From: Gammaproteobacteria bacterium
GTDB lineage: Bacteria; Gemmatimonadota; Gemmatimonadetes; Longimicrobiales; Gaopeijiaceae
Direction: 5' to 3'
Length of the DNA stretch: 64,000 nucleotides
Assembly (NCBI GenBank): GCA_028819075.1
Contig: JAPPMM010000061.1
Coordinates: 1 to 64,000 of the forward strand
Shown here: one piece after another, positions 56,301 to 64,000 of the stretch
Numbering within the stretch: position 1 is the stretch's first letter
Layout: each line of letters begins with the position of its first letter
Program-made: the position numbers and the translations under genes
Notes under the pieces: generated by a model
Told to the model about the DNA's origin: nothing
Database searches by the model: none
What the model saw: only the letters and a program-made list of their open reading frames with translations

Positions 56301-56414
56301 GCACTGCGCGCCCGCGCCGATTCGCCCGCCGGCGCGGCGTCGCCGACTGAAATGATCGAGCAAGCCCTTGTCCGCCGCGCGCTCGCGACGGCGGGACGTG
56401 TCGCCGGCAGGTAG
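53358..56414 (+). CDS. DUF5107 + TPR-repeat lipoprotein (1018 aa)
   Basis: The ATG at 53358 starts a lipoprotein signal ending near MITASCAPP; an ATG at 53265 with a better Shine-Dalgarno would give a long odd N-region. The N-terminal 450 residues are DUF5107, a galactose-mutarotase-like fold with VFVLPEVGGKVWGAV and IALRGPWTSGGIEFNFG. The C-terminal 550 residues are at least eight tetratricopeptide-like units (ARELARGRLYPEARALYDRA, LGALALRSARYEEGLVHARRAL and so on). This pairing of a sugar-binding or sugar-processing fold with TPRs is typical of periplasmic polysaccharide-related proteins in Bacteroidota and related phyla. No adjacent glycosidase confirms the substrate. Confidence 0.82.
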   Translation: MPSVVQQGLLGTSILCAVMITASCAPPGPRARISEEVRVLETYPFSDPNPVPVLATDRRLYPYHTFEGYAATPEPREWNVVRMENDLIEVFVLPEVGGKVWGAVVKATGHEFIYRNEVMKFRDIALRGPWTSGGIEFNFGVIGHTPATATPVDYDLRENADGSVSAIVGAMDLPSRTPWRVEIRLPPDRAAFETHVLWYNPTPLEQPYYNWMTAAAFAQDDLELFVPGNAYLEHSGRVRSWPADEDGRFLPFYSNNAFGRSKSYHVVGALNDFFGGYYHDDGYGWGHWAPHEEMPGRKMWLWALSREGGIWEDLLTDTDGQYVEFQAGRLHVQYQPGADRNPISQAGFEPLSASRWTEVWFPLEGTGGLTDASPHGAMHVEQEDGRLRVVVQAFGTSADTVTAWSGGEQVGARTVALEPLEPVVVEFDVDPDGPWRVSAPGLGLEGCSNPGEAGFGGICGLDGDRALSRPFATNAEAWDALPETDRLVFEARELARGRLYPEARALYDRALAAEPWNRQALLGLGALALRSARYEEGLVHARRALQLDTYDPEANFLAGNLYLALGRRADALDSFGWAARSVAFRAAARVRLAELALDGGDLAAARRNAALALEHDQGSIPAREVLAIASRLAGDGIGAARVLAELLELDPLNHFFLAERYLAARDDRYGEPADGAAARLAASMRSEYPEQTLLELAVGYANRGLPDDAAYLLELADEVAGGPVAAAWRAFLADDADMLRGGVDPAFAFPYRPETLPVLRWAAAEDPHWAWRYLLGLNLWALDRDAEAADVLAALGDEPDYGPAYAARAHLAEAMGGDPGPDFRRAAALDPDSRLLRIALVRHLQEAGRWAEALEASDRGRELFPGDFNLDLLHVRGLLQAGDNGEAIRILAETRVLPSENARESHRLYEFAHVGAALDELDAGNRAAARGHLETALEWPESLGQGRPFDPDERMVRFLLGVVGDVGGGPGGGSADAEAADALRARADSPAGAASPTEMIEQALVRRALATAGRVAGR

Positions 56415-56433
56415 CGCCTTCAGCCCATGCAGG

Positions 56434-56607
56434 ATGCTGGTGGGTCTCGGGGGATGCCTGGCTTTCGACACCCCGCGGCTCATGGTCGAACTCGGCACGC
56501 CGCCGGAGGATGCGATCAGCCGCGTGCGCGAATCGCGGTCTTGGCGCGCCATCGAGACCGCCGAGCAGGAAGCGCACGTAAGGAGTTGCCGGGCACTGGC
56601 AGAGTGA
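56434..56607 (+). CDS. Doubtful small protein or gene remnant (57 aa)
   Basis: A short frame starting ATGCTGGTGGGT with a GCAGG 3 bases upstream. The product (MLVGLGGCLAFDTPRL, then an arginine-rich amphipathic helix ending in RSCRALAE) matches nothing I recognise. It sits between the stop of the DUF5107 gene and the 23-bp repeat array. It may be a remnant of a larger gene or a chance frame in GC-rich DNA. Confidence 0.25.
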   Translation: MLVGLGGCLAFDTPRLMVELGTPPEDAISRVRESRSWRAIETAEQEAHVRSCRALAE

Positions 56608-56695
56608 TCTGGCGGACGCCGCTTCGGACCACGGTTCAGGGCTAGCTGCAAGCCTGTAGCCGATTGGGAACGTGTCCCTGGGCGGAGCCGGGCGA

Positions 56696-56811
56696 ATTGC
56701 AAATCCACGGCTGATGGAATTGCGAAGACACGATTGATGGCATTGCAAATAGTCGGTCACATCGATTGCAAAAGCACGACCGATATCGTTGCAAAACCAC
56801 GATTGGGTGCA
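56696..56811 (+). repeat. Five tandem 23-bp imperfect direct repeats
   Basis: Copies of TTGCAAA-xx-CACGA-x-TGATxG begin at 56697, 56720, 56743, 56766 and 56789, each exactly 23 bases after the last. The best-conserved parts are TTGCAAA at the start and CACGATTGAT in the middle. Unit 3 is the most divergent. The array is AT-rich against a GC-rich background and ends about 200 bases before the Fic start. Being contiguous without spacers, it is not a CRISPR array; it resembles iterons or a multimeric regulator-binding array. Confidence 0.85.
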
Positions 56812-57018
56812 CCGGTCAGCCGGCAGCGCTCGCTGTCATCACCGGCAGCGGTCACGGATACCAGCGGCCCGATGGCGTGGGCGTTATTCCGGTGGGGGTG
56901 TTGGGGCCGTGAGGGAGAGAACTTGGAACTCTCATGTGTCAGTTTGCACATTGGTGCAGCCTCCGCCCGGCGGGGTACGAGCCGCGGGGACGGAGACGGA
57001 CGGAACGTGCGGGGGAGG

Positions 57019-58401
57019 ATGATGGATTCGAAGGCGTTGGCGGTGGCGATCGCGGCATGGCGGGAACGCCGGGCAACCATGCGTGAGGAAGATGACGAGC
57101 GGCTGTGGAGGAAACTGCGTCTCGAGTGGAACTACAACAGCAACCACATCGAGGGAAACACGCTTACCTACCACGAGACCGAGTTGCTGCTCATCTTCGG
57201 CCGCACATCCGGTGGGCACCCGATGCGGCACTACGAGGAGATGAAGGCGCACGATGTGGCTATCGACCATACGCGACACTTGGCCACCGCAGAGCGGATC
57301 CTGGGAGAGGGCGACATCCGGGATCTGAACAAGATGCTTCTCAAGGAGCCGTTCTGGCACATTGCACAGACCCCGGACGGGCAGCAGACCCGGAAACGGA
57401 TCGTTCCGGGTGAGTACAAGACCCAGCCGAACCACGTACGAACTGCTACCGGGGAAATCCATCGGTTCGCGGAGCCCGAGGAGACGCCGGCGCTCATGCA
57501 GGCGTGGGTCCATGACTTTCGGCGCGACTTGCGCGACTCGGACATGAGCGAGTCGCAATTGCCGCTGTTTCTGGCCCGGTCACACTGGAATTTCCTGCGC
57601 ATTCATCCGTTCGATGACGGAAATGGGCGAACCGCGCGGCTTCTGACCAACTACGTTCTGCTGAGGTCCGGTTTGCCTCCGATGGTGATCAAGAGCGCCG
57701 AGCGGGACCGCTACATCGGGGCGCTGCAGAACGCCGATCTGGGTCGAATGGCGCCGCTTGAGGGGTTCATGCTGGAGAGTGTCCTGTGGTCGCTTGGCCT
57801 TGCGATCCGAGCTGCGAAGGGAGAATCACTCCGAGAGAGCGAGGATGTAGGAAAGGAGATTGCTTTCTTCGTCCGACGCCACAGGGCTGATGAGCCGAAG
57901 GCGTCCGATGTCGAATTGCTGGACGATATTGTTAGCCAACGGATTCGTCCGACGTTTCAACGTGTCAAGGAGACGCTTGAGCCCTTGGGTGATTTGTTTG
58001 CGGCTAGCAGTTGGCAGTTCTTTGTCAAACGCGGTCAGAGAGACGTCGTCCAAGGCGTAGGCTCGTTCGGAAGTCGCCTGTGGGAAAGCCTGAAGGAGTA
58101 TGTGGTGGTGCCGGGATTTCGGCTCTCCAACGAACCAAGGCTCAGGTTGGAGAGCAGATCTCTTTGGCGGGACTACGCGGGTCGCGAAGGGAAGACCTTT
58201 TCGCTTGAGCTCTTTCTCATCTGGGAATTCGACGAAAAAGGGGTGGTGTTCTCGGTCGAGATCGACGGTAGGCGCATCTTCGTCCAACGTGTTCGTTACG
58301 CCGAGGTGCTGACGCTTGGTGCGGAAGCGGATCGCACCGAAGACTTTGTCAGCCAGGCCATGATGGCCGAGATCGACCATCGTTCAGCGGAGCAAGAGTG
58401 A
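57019..58401 (+). CDS. Fic-domain protein, class II (460 aa)
   Basis: It has an intact catalytic motif [13 protein letters not shown] and, N-terminal to it, the inhibitory-helix motif S-x-x-x-E-G-N (SNHIEGNTL), so it belongs to the self-inhibited class II group. The N-terminal half has the DUF4172-like [15 protein letters not shown] context and the C-terminal part is an unfamiliar region of about 150 residues after the Fic core. The ATG pair at 57019/57022 follows GGGGGAGG. Upstream, over 300 bases contain a remnant frame and the five-unit repeat array, so regulation is likely elaborate. Target and donor nucleotide are not evident. It is only distantly similar to the first Fic protein (4526-6082) outside the core. 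Confidence 0.88.
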   Translation: MMDSKALAVAIAAWRERRATMREEDDERLWRKLRLEWNYNSNHIEGNTLTYHETELLLIFGRTSGGHPMRHYEEMKAHDVAIDHTRHLATAERILGEGDIRDLNKMLLKEPFWHIAQTPDGQQTRKRIVPGEYKTQPNHVRTATGEIHRFAEPEETPALMQAWVHDFRRDLRDSDMSESQLPLFLARSHWNFLRIHPFDDGNGRTARLLTNYVLLRSGLPPMVIKSAERDRYIGALQNADLGRMAPLEGFMLESVLWSLGLAIRAAKGESLRESEDVGKEIAFFVRRHRADEPKASDVELLDDIVSQRIRPTFQRVKETLEPLGDLFAASSWQFFVKRGQRDVVQGVGSFGSRLWESLKEYVVVPGFRLSNEPRLRLESRSLWRDYAGREGKTFSLELFLIWEFDEKGVVFSVEIDGRRIFVQRVRYAEVLTLGAEADRTEDFVSQAMMAEIDHRSAEQE

Positions 58402-58492
58402 CTCTGCCACGCTCCGACGCGGACTTGCTCCGTGCCCGCAAGCTGGACCGTGTGACCTCTCCGCGCGTCGCGGTCGGAAGCGTCGTTGAGGG

Positions 58493-60535
58493 CTATCCCG
58501 GCACCGGCTCCGGCACTCTCGCCAGCGCGCGCGCCTTAGCCACCACCGCCTCCGTCGTGATCCCGAACTTCTCGAACAGCACCGCACCGGGGGCCGACGC
58601 CCCGAAGTGGTCGATGCCCACCGAGGCGCCGCGGTCGCCGGTCCAGCGGGTCCAGTCGGCCGTGGTTCCTGCTTCCACTGACACGCGCGCCCTGACCTCC
58701 GGAGGAAGCACCTCGTCGCGGTAACCCTGCGGCTGACGGGAGAAAAGGAACCAACTGGGAAGCGAGACCACCCGCGTTGGCACGCCCTCCGCCTGGAGCA
58801 CCGCGCGCGCCTGCACGGCAACCCCCACCTCGGAGCCGCTCGCGATGAGGATCGCCTCCGGGTCGCCGCCGTCCGCTTCCAGCAGGACGTAGCCGCCGCG
58901 GTGCAGCCCGCTCGCGGGGGCCGCCTCGTCGCGGTCGATGATCGCCACCGCCTGGCGGGTGAGCGCCAGGAAGCTGGGCCCGCCGGCGTACGCGAGCGCC
59001 GCCCGCCACGCCTCCGCCGTCTCGGGCCCGTCGCCGGGTCGCAGGTCGAGCACGCCCGGGATCGCGCGCAGTGACATCAGCTGCTCGATGGGCTGGTGGG
59101 TGGGGCCGTCCTCGCCCACGCCGATGCTGTCGTGGGTGAACACGTAGGTGACCGGCACATGCATGAGCGCCGCCAGCCGGATCGACGGGCGCATGTAGTC
59201 CGAGAAGATGAGGAAGGTGCCCCCGTACGGGCGCACGCCGCCGTGCAGGGCCAGCCCGTTCAGGATGCCGCCCATGGCGTGCTCGCGGACGCCGAAATGG
59301 ATGGTGCGCGCGCCCGGCGTCCCGGCGAGCAGGTTGTCCTCCCAGGGCAGAGTGGTCTTGTTGGAGCCGGCCAGGTCGGCCGAGCCGCCCAGCAGGTTGG
59401 GGATGCGCCGGCCCAGTCCCTGAAGCACCTGCCCGGAGTACACGCGGGTCGCGAGCGGCTTCGGCGGCGCGCTCAGGTCGGGGATGTCCGCGTCCCAGTC
59501 GGCCGGCAGCTCGCCCGCCAGGGCCGCCCGCAGCTCCTCGGCCGCGGCCGGATGCTCCGCCCGGTAGGCCTCCCACCGGCCCCGCCACTCCTCCTCCAGC
59601 CCCGCCCCCCGCGCCGCCGTCTCCCGCCAGTGCGCCAGCGCTTCCGCCTCCACGTGGAAGGGGTCGCCGGACGGGTAGCCCAGGTTGCGCTTGGTGGCGC
59701 CCACCTCCTCCACCCCCAGCGGCGCGCCGTGCGACGACGACGACCCCGCCTTGCCGGGGCTGCCGTACCCGATGGTGGTGCGCACGACCACCAGGGAAGG
59801 CCGCTCCGTCTCCGCCCTTGCCCCCGCGACCGCCGCGTCGAGAGCGGCCAGGTCGGTGCCGTCGTCCACCCGGCGCACGTCCCACCCGTACGAGCGGAAG
59901 CGCTGCTCGTGGTCGGTGGAGCAGGAGAGGTCCGTCCCGCCGTCGATGGTGACCTGATTGTCGTCGAACACCCAGATCAGCTTGCCCAGACGCTGGTGTC
60001 CGGCGAACTCCGCCGCCTCGTGCGAGATCCCCTCCATGAGGTCGCCGTCGGAGCAGAGCGCCCAGGTGTGATGGTCCACCACGGCGTGCCCGGGCCGGTT
60101 GAACCGGTGCGCCAGCCAGCGCTCGGCGAGCGCCATCCCCACCGAATTCGCCACTCCCTGACCGAGCGGGCCGGTAGTGGTCTCGACTCCCACCGTGTGC
60201 CCGTATTCCGGGTGCCCGGGTGTGCGTGAACCCCACTGCCGGAACTGCCGGATCTCCTCCAGCGGCAGGTCGTATCCGGTCAGATGCAGCAGCGAGTAGA
60301 TGAGCATCGACGCGTGCCCCGCCGACAGCACGAAGCGGTCTCTGTTGCTCCACTCCGGGTTCGCCGGGTTGTGGCGCAGGTGCCGGGTCCAGAGCAGATA
60401 CCCCACCGGCGCCAACCCCATCGGAGCCCCCGGATGCCCGGAGTTGGCCTTCTGCACGGCGTCCATGGAGAGCACGCGCACGGCGTCGACGGCGAGCCGC
60501 GAGAGTGCGGGGTCAGGAAGCGGGGAAGCGGGCAT
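58493..60535 (-). CDS. tkt: Transketolase
   Basis: A full-length 680-residue transketolase of the pentose-phosphate pathway and Calvin-type carbon shuffling, using thiamine diphosphate and Mg2+. Visible motifs are [12 protein letters not shown] near residue 30, the TPP-binding [14 protein letters not shown] near 165, HSFGAS-like GAPLGVEEV, and the second-half signatures [18 protein letters not shown] near 400 and [14 protein letters not shown] soon after. GAGGAAAGG lies about 7 bases before the ATG at 60535. It reads leftward with its own AT-rich upstream region. The Fic gene converges on it from the left, about 90 bases away. Confidence 0.96.
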   Translation of the reverse strand: MPASPLPDPALSRLAVDAVRVLSMDAVQKANSGHPGAPMGLAPVGYLLWTRHLRHNPANPEWSNRDRFVLSAGHASMLIYSLLHLTGYDLPLEEIRQFRQWGSRTPGHPEYGHTVGVETTTGPLGQGVANSVGMALAERWLAHRFNRPGHAVVDHHTWALCSDGDLMEGISHEAAEFAGHQRLGKLIWVFDDNQVTIDGGTDLSCSTDHEQRFRSYGWDVRRVDDGTDLAALDAAVAGARAETERPSLVVVRTTIGYGSPGKAGSSSSHGAPLGVEEVGATKRNLGYPSGDPFHVEAEALAHWRETAARGAGLEEEWRGRWEAYRAEHPAAAEELRAALAGELPADWDADIPDLSAPPKPLATRVYSGQVLQGLGRRIPNLLGGSADLAGSNKTTLPWEDNLLAGTPGARTIHFGVREHAMGGILNGLALHGGVRPYGGTFLIFSDYMRPSIRLAALMHVPVTYVFTHDSIGVGEDGPTHQPIEQLMSLRAIPGVLDLRPGDGPETAEAWRAALAYAGGPSFLALTRQAVAIIDRDEAAPASGLHRGGYVLLEADGGDPEAILIASGSEVGVAVQARAVLQAEGVPTRVVSLPSWFLFSRQPQGYRDEVLPPEVRARVSVEAGTTADWTRWTGDRGASVGIDHFGASAPGAVLFEKFGITTEAVVAKARALARVPEPVPG

Positions 60536-60561
60536 TTCAGCCTTTCCTCAGGATGCGGGAG

Positions 60562-60600
60562 CAAATACGCAAAATGCGTAAATTGTGTAAAACGCATAGT
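60562..60600 (-). promoter_or_regulatory. AT-rich palindromes upstream of transketolase
   Basis: A perfect 15-base palindrome, TACGC-AAAAT-GCGTA (60566-60580), is nested with a second inverted pair, ATGCGT (60574-60579) and ACGCAT (60592-60597). They lie 30-62 bases before the tkt start in the gap after leuS. The AT-rich run would suit a promoter with overlapping operators, but I cannot fix a single -35/-10 pair. Confidence 0.4.
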
Positions 60601-60680
60601 CGACGGGCGGCGAGGACGTGGAACGTCGCATCAGCGGATGGGGTTCGCGTGGCGCGGCCGCGCGTCGGGACGGAACAACC

Positions 60681-63140
60681 TCACCCGACCACCAGGTTGA
60701 TCAGCCGCCCCGGCACGTAGATCACCCGTCGCACGGACCCGTTCTGGAGGAAGCGCGCGACGTTCTCCTGCTCGCGCGCGAGCGCCTCCGCATCGTCCCG
60801 GCTCATCTCCGAAGGCCCCTCGATGGTGCCGCGCACCTTGCCGTTGACCTGTACCGCAAGCTTGACGATGCGCCGCCTGGCCTTCTCGGGATCGTATTCG
60901 GGCCAGCGGGCGCGTCCGAAGACGCCGCCTCCATGCCCGAGCCGCTCCCACAGCTCCTCGGCGATGTGCGGCGCGAAGGGCGCCACCATCAGCACCACGG
61001 GCTCGATCTCGGCCCGCGCCGGCCGCCGTCCCCCCGCGCGCACCGCGTTCAGGTACTCCATCATCCCCGAGATGCAGGTGTTGTACTGGAGGTCCGCGAT
61101 CTGGCGCGTCACCTGCTCGATGGTGCGGTGGAGCTGCCCCTCGAGGCGGGGATCGGGGTCCGCGTCGTTGTCCGCGGCGCGCAGCACGGCGTCCCAGAGC
61201 CTCCTCAGAAAGCCCAGCGGTCCCCGGATGCCGTCGTCGCGATAGTCCCCGCCCTCGGTGAAGGGTCCCAGGAACATCAGGTACAGGCGGAAGGTGTCGG
61301 CGCCGAATTCCTCGATGACCGGATCGGGCGTGACCACGTTGCCCCTGGTCTTCGACATCTTGCGCCCGTCCTTGACGATGATGCCGTGGGCGCGGAAGCG
61401 GGTGAAGGGCTCCTCGAAGTCCAGCAGCCCGATGTCGTGAAGCGCCATGGTGATGAAGCGCGCGTACATCAGGTGCAGCACCGCGTGCTCGTTGCCGCCG
61501 ATGTAGCTGTTCACCGGCAGCCAGCGCCGGGTGATGTCGGGGTCGAAGGCGATTGCGTCGTCTCCGACCGAGGGATAGCGCAGGAAATACCAGGAGCTGT
61601 CCAGGAAGGTGTCCGAGACGTCGGTCTCGCGGCGCGCGGCGGCTCCGCAGGCCGGACAGTCCACGCTGTACCACGACTCCACGCGCGCGAGCGGGCTCAC
61701 GCCGTCGTCGTCGGGCTTGAAGTCCTCGACGCGGGGAAGGATCACCGGCAGTTCGCGCTCGGGAACCGGGACTGCGCCGCACTCGGGGCAGTACACGATG
61801 GGGATGGGCGGGCCCCAGTAGCGCTGGCGCGATATGCACCAGTCGCGCAACTGGTAGTTGACCTGCTGCTCGCCCAGTCCCCGCTCCGCCAGGTCGGCGG
61901 TGATGGCGGCCTTCCCCTCCGCGACGCTCATCCCGTCGAAGCGGCCGGAGTTGACCATGTGGCCGGCATCGTGGTCGGTGTAGGCTTCGTCGAGCGGGGT
62001 GTCGGCGTCGTCGTCCGGTCCCGCCACCACGCGCACCACCGGCAATCCGAACTCGTTCGCGAACTCGAAGTCGCGCTCGTCGTGGCCGGGCACCGCCATG
62101 ATCGCCCCGGTGCCGTACCCCGCCAGCACGTAGTCGGCGATCCAGATCGGGATTTCGGCCCCGGTTGCGGGGTTCACGCAGTAGCCTCCGGTGAAGACGC
62201 CGGTCTTCTTCTCGCCGGCGGTCTTCTGGCGGCTGACCACGTCCATCGCGGCCACGCGGTCCACGTACGCGCGCACGTCGTCGCGGTGGGACGGGGCGGT
62301 GATGCGCTCCACCAGCGGGTGCTCGGGCGCGAGTACCATGTACGTCGCCCCGAAGATCGTGTCCGGGCGGGTGGTGAAGACCTCGATCACGTCATCCGAG
62401 CCGGCCACCGGGAATACGAGTCGGGCGCCCTCGCTGCGGCCGATCCAGTTGGCCTGCGCCTTGCGCGTCGACTCCGACCAGTCGATGTGGTCCAGGTTGT
62501 TGAGCAGCCGCTGCGAGTAGTCGCTGATGCGGAAGAACCACTGCGCGATCACGCGCTGTTCGACGGTGGCGTCGCAGCGCTCGCAGCGGCCGTCCTCGAC
62601 CTGTTCGTTGGCCAGCACCGTCTTGCACGACGTACACCAGTTGACCGGCGCCTTCTTGCGCTCCGCGAGCCCGGCCTCGAACAGCTTCAGGAAGATCCAC
62701 TGGGTCCAGCGATAGTAGTCGGGGGCAGTCGTGTCCACCGAGTGATCCCAGTCGAACATCCCGCCGATGCGGCGCAGCTGGCGCGTGAAGTTGGCCACGT
62801 TCGCCGGGATCAGATCCATGGGATGCGTCCCGTGCTTCAGCGCGAAGTTCTCGGAGTGGATGCCGAAGGCGTCGAAGCCGATGGGCTCGAAGACATCGTG
62901 GCCGCGCAGCCGCTGGAAGCGCCCGTGGATGTCCGCCCCGGTGAAGGCGTAGATGTTGCCCACGTGAAGCCCCTCCGCAGAGGGGTAGGGGAACATCATC
63001 AGGTTGAAGTAGGGCGACCGGGAACCGCGAAGCTCCTCTGTCGAGAAGGAGTTGGCGCCGCGTTCCTCCCAGATCCGCTGCCACTTCGCTTCGACCTGGG
63101 AGGGGGAGTAGCTCGGGGAGGGCCTCTCTTCCATGCCCAT
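60681..63140 (-). CDS. leuS: Leucyl-tRNA synthetase, HVGN/KMSKT variant
   Basis: An 819-residue class I aminoacyl-tRNA synthetase. The N-terminal FPYPSAEGLHVGNIYAFTG carries HVGN in place of the usual HxGH (HIGH) signature, and the second motif is KMSKTRGN instead of KMSKS. The editing CP1 insertion is present (from about residue 220 to 420, with TTRPDTIFGATYM and GYGTGAIMAVPGHDERDFEF). Zinc-binding-like Cys pairs occur in CTSCKTVLANEQVEDGRC and CPECGAVPVPE. The length and order fit bacterial LeuRS; the HVGN/KMSKT combination marks a distinct lineage that occurs in several phyla. The gene follows a putative hydrolase on the same strand with about 30 bases between. Confidence 0.95.
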   Translation of the reverse strand: MGMEERPSPSYSPSQVEAKWQRIWEERGANSFSTEELRGSRSPYFNLMMFPYPSAEGLHVGNIYAFTGADIHGRFQRLRGHDVFEPIGFDAFGIHSENFALKHGTHPMDLIPANVANFTRQLRRIGGMFDWDHSVDTTAPDYYRWTQWIFLKLFEAGLAERKKAPVNWCTSCKTVLANEQVEDGRCERCDATVEQRVIAQWFFRISDYSQRLLNNLDHIDWSESTRKAQANWIGRSEGARLVFPVAGSDDVIEVFTTRPDTIFGATYMVLAPEHPLVERITAPSHRDDVRAYVDRVAAMDVVSRQKTAGEKKTGVFTGGYCVNPATGAEIPIWIADYVLAGYGTGAIMAVPGHDERDFEFANEFGLPVVRVVAGPDDDADTPLDEAYTDHDAGHMVNSGRFDGMSVAEGKAAITADLAERGLGEQQVNYQLRDWCISRQRYWGPPIPIVYCPECGAVPVPERELPVILPRVEDFKPDDDGVSPLARVESWYSVDCPACGAAARRETDVSDTFLDSSWYFLRYPSVGDDAIAFDPDITRRWLPVNSYIGGNEHAVLHLMYARFITMALHDIGLLDFEEPFTRFRAHGIIVKDGRKMSKTRGNVVTPDPVIEEFGADTFRLYLMFLGPFTEGGDYRDDGIRGPLGFLRRLWDAVLRAADNDADPDPRLEGQLHRTIEQVTRQIADLQYNTCISGMMEYLNAVRAGGRRPARAEIEPVVLMVAPFAPHIAEELWERLGHGGGVFGRARWPEYDPEKARRRIVKLAVQVNGKVRGTIEGPSEMSRDDAEALAREQENVARFLQNGSVRRVIYVPGRLINLVVG

Positions 63141-63170
63141 ACGTTCGCCCCGGGTCCGGCCTCTCGCAAG

Positions 63171-64000
63171 CTACTCGCGGGGATCGGTGCCCAGGAAGCG
63201 GATCAGCTCCGCGTTGACGATGTCCGGCGCCTCCTCGTGGGGGTTGTGGCCGATGTTCGGGATGAGAAAGAGCTCCCCGTTGGGCAGGATCCCGGCGGCC
63301 CGGCGGGCGTTGGCGGGAAAGTCCGGTCCGTCGATCTCGCCGCCGAGGATCAGCGCCTTCGTCCTGATGTGCGGCCAATCGTCCACGATGGTGTCCATCG
63401 AGCGCAGGTTGCCGCCGAGCCGGCGCACGTACGCGAGCCGGGGCCAGTCCCCGCTCAGCCGCTGGCCGTGCCGGATGCGCAGGTGGTCAAGGTACTCCGG
63501 CTTCCACTCCACGTAGCGGCGCGTGTCGGTCCGCACGTCCGCCTCGTAGGCGCGCTGGAGGTCCGGGTCGGCGTCGATCTCGCCATCGAACGGACGAAAC
63601 CCGCGCCCGGCGCGGTTGTCGGTCAGACCGATCTGGTTGATGGTGACCAGATGAGTCGTCTTCTCCGGATACAGGAAGGCGAAACGGGTCGCCATCTGCC
63701 CGCCCATGGAGTGTCCGATGACAGCGGCCTCGGAGATGCCGAGGTGTTCCATGAGCCTGGCCGTGTTCGAGGCGTGCAGGCTCATGCTGTACGGCAGAAT
63801 CGGCTTGGACGATTTTCCCCAGCCGAGCCGGTCCTTCACGACGACCCGGTACCCCTCGTTGGCGAGGGCCTCGATCTGGCTCTTCCAGTACCAGCCGTAG
63901 TAGCTGCCTCCATGGAGGAAGACCGCGGCGCGACCGTTCGCGGGCCCGACCGGAGCGATGTCCATGTAGGCGATCCGCACATCCTGGTCGTAGACGCGCA
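63171..64000 (-). CDS. Alpha/beta hydrolase, partial at the right edge
   Basis: The visible part encodes about 276 residues of an alpha/beta-fold hydrolase: oxyanion region VFLHGGSYYGWYW, strand-helix RVVVKDRLGWGKSS, nucleophile elbow GHSMGG, acid region LILGGEIDGPDF and catalytic His in NIGHNPHEE. The reading frame stays open to the window end upstream of the apparent ATG at 63980 (RVYDQDVRIAYM), so the true start lies beyond 64000. The family covers esterases, haloalkane dehalogenases and epoxide hydrolases; the substrate is not evident. It lies 30 bases upstream of leuS on the same strand. Confidence 0.85.
   Translation of the reverse strand, partial: RVYDQDVRIAYMDIAPVGPANGRAAVFLHGGSYYGWYWKSQIEALANEGYRVVVKDRLGWGKSSKPILPYSMSLHASNTARLMEHLGISEAAVIGHSMGGQMATRFAFLYPEKTTHLVTINQIGLTDNRAGRGFRPFDGEIDADPDLQRAYEADVRTDTRRYVEWKPEYLDHLRIRHGQRLSGDWPRLAYVRRLGGNLRSMDTIVDDWPHIRTKALILGGEIDGPDFPANARRAAGILPNGELFLIPNIGHNPHEEAPDIVNAELIRFLGTDPRE

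Noticed and set aside
49531-56708. Open frames of over 1000 codons antisense to icmF and to the DUF5107 gene
   Set aside because: The translated sequences have no domains and the plus-strand genes have clear motifs throughout.
56696-56811. CRISPR array
   Set aside because: Repeats are contiguous with no spacers and only partly conserved; no cas gene is in the window.
1-64000. rRNA, tRNA, insertion sequences or phage genes
   Set aside because: No rRNA-like or cloverleaf sequence, transposase, integrase or phage structural motif was seen in any intergenic gap.

Overview
The window is about 64 kb of high-GC, gene-dense bacterial chromosome. Its gene content resembles Gemmatimonadota: TonB-type receptors, BNR-repeat sortilin-like proteins, beta-lactamase-fold serine hydrolases, M28 and M14 peptidases, amidohydrolase lipoproteins, LVIVD-repeat lipoproteins, and a cobalamin-dependent fused acyl-CoA mutase. 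That assignment is an inference from gene content and codon/GC style, because no rRNA or tRNA is present to test it. The outer-membrane proteins and many lipobox proteins indicate a diderm heterotroph that feeds on peptides and amino acids.

Left part (1-16 kb): a decayed STAS fragment and a small unknown gene, then a leftward cobalamin-uptake operon (B12 riboswitch, BtuB-like receptor, DUF6580 membrane protein, BtuF-like binding protein). Next come a class II Fic protein, a GNAT-like protein, an amidohydrolase lipoprotein and a lactate permease. A rightward pair follows: an alpha/beta-hydrolase lipoprotein and a 1052-residue fusion of kinase, M23 domain and class III PLP enzyme. A leftward ATP-pyrophosphatase-like protein ends this part.

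Middle part (16-44 kb): a rightward run of cupin, cory-CC-star protein, ArsA/GET3-type ATPase, carbon-starvation transporter CstA and a 1435-residue M14 peptidase. Then a TumE/TumA toxin-antitoxin pair, an Ig-like lipoprotein downstream of an OMP beta-barrel, an HD-fold protein with a Tat-like start, a tandem pair of LVIVD lipoproteins with a DUF305 lipoprotein, an AAA_14/DUF4143 ATPase, an M28 peptidase coupled to a serine hydrolase, and a BNR/sortilin-like exoprotein.

Right part (44-64 kb): two divergent, tightly overlapping three-gene operons that together look like a lipid pathway (acyltransferase, TAM41-like nucleotidyltransferase and CDP-alcohol phosphatidyltransferase on one side; alpha-oxoamine synthase, acetoacetate-decarboxylase-fold protein and diacylglycerol-kinase-fold protein on the other). 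IcmF (fused isobutyryl-CoA mutase) follows directly, giving a use for the imported B12. Then come a DUF5107/TPR lipoprotein, a second Fic gene preceded by five perfectly phased 23-bp repeats, transketolase, a variant leucyl-tRNA synthetase and a partial alpha/beta hydrolase.

The most notable candidates are the divergent lipid cluster, the kinase/M23/phospho-lyase fusion, the cory-CC-star/ArsA module and the 23-bp repeat array. Several accessory genes (two Fic genes, GNAT, TumE/A, DUF4143 ATPase) sit behind short AT-rich operator-like sequences that stand out from the GC-rich background. No CRISPR array, insertion sequence, prophage, rRNA or tRNA was recognised.
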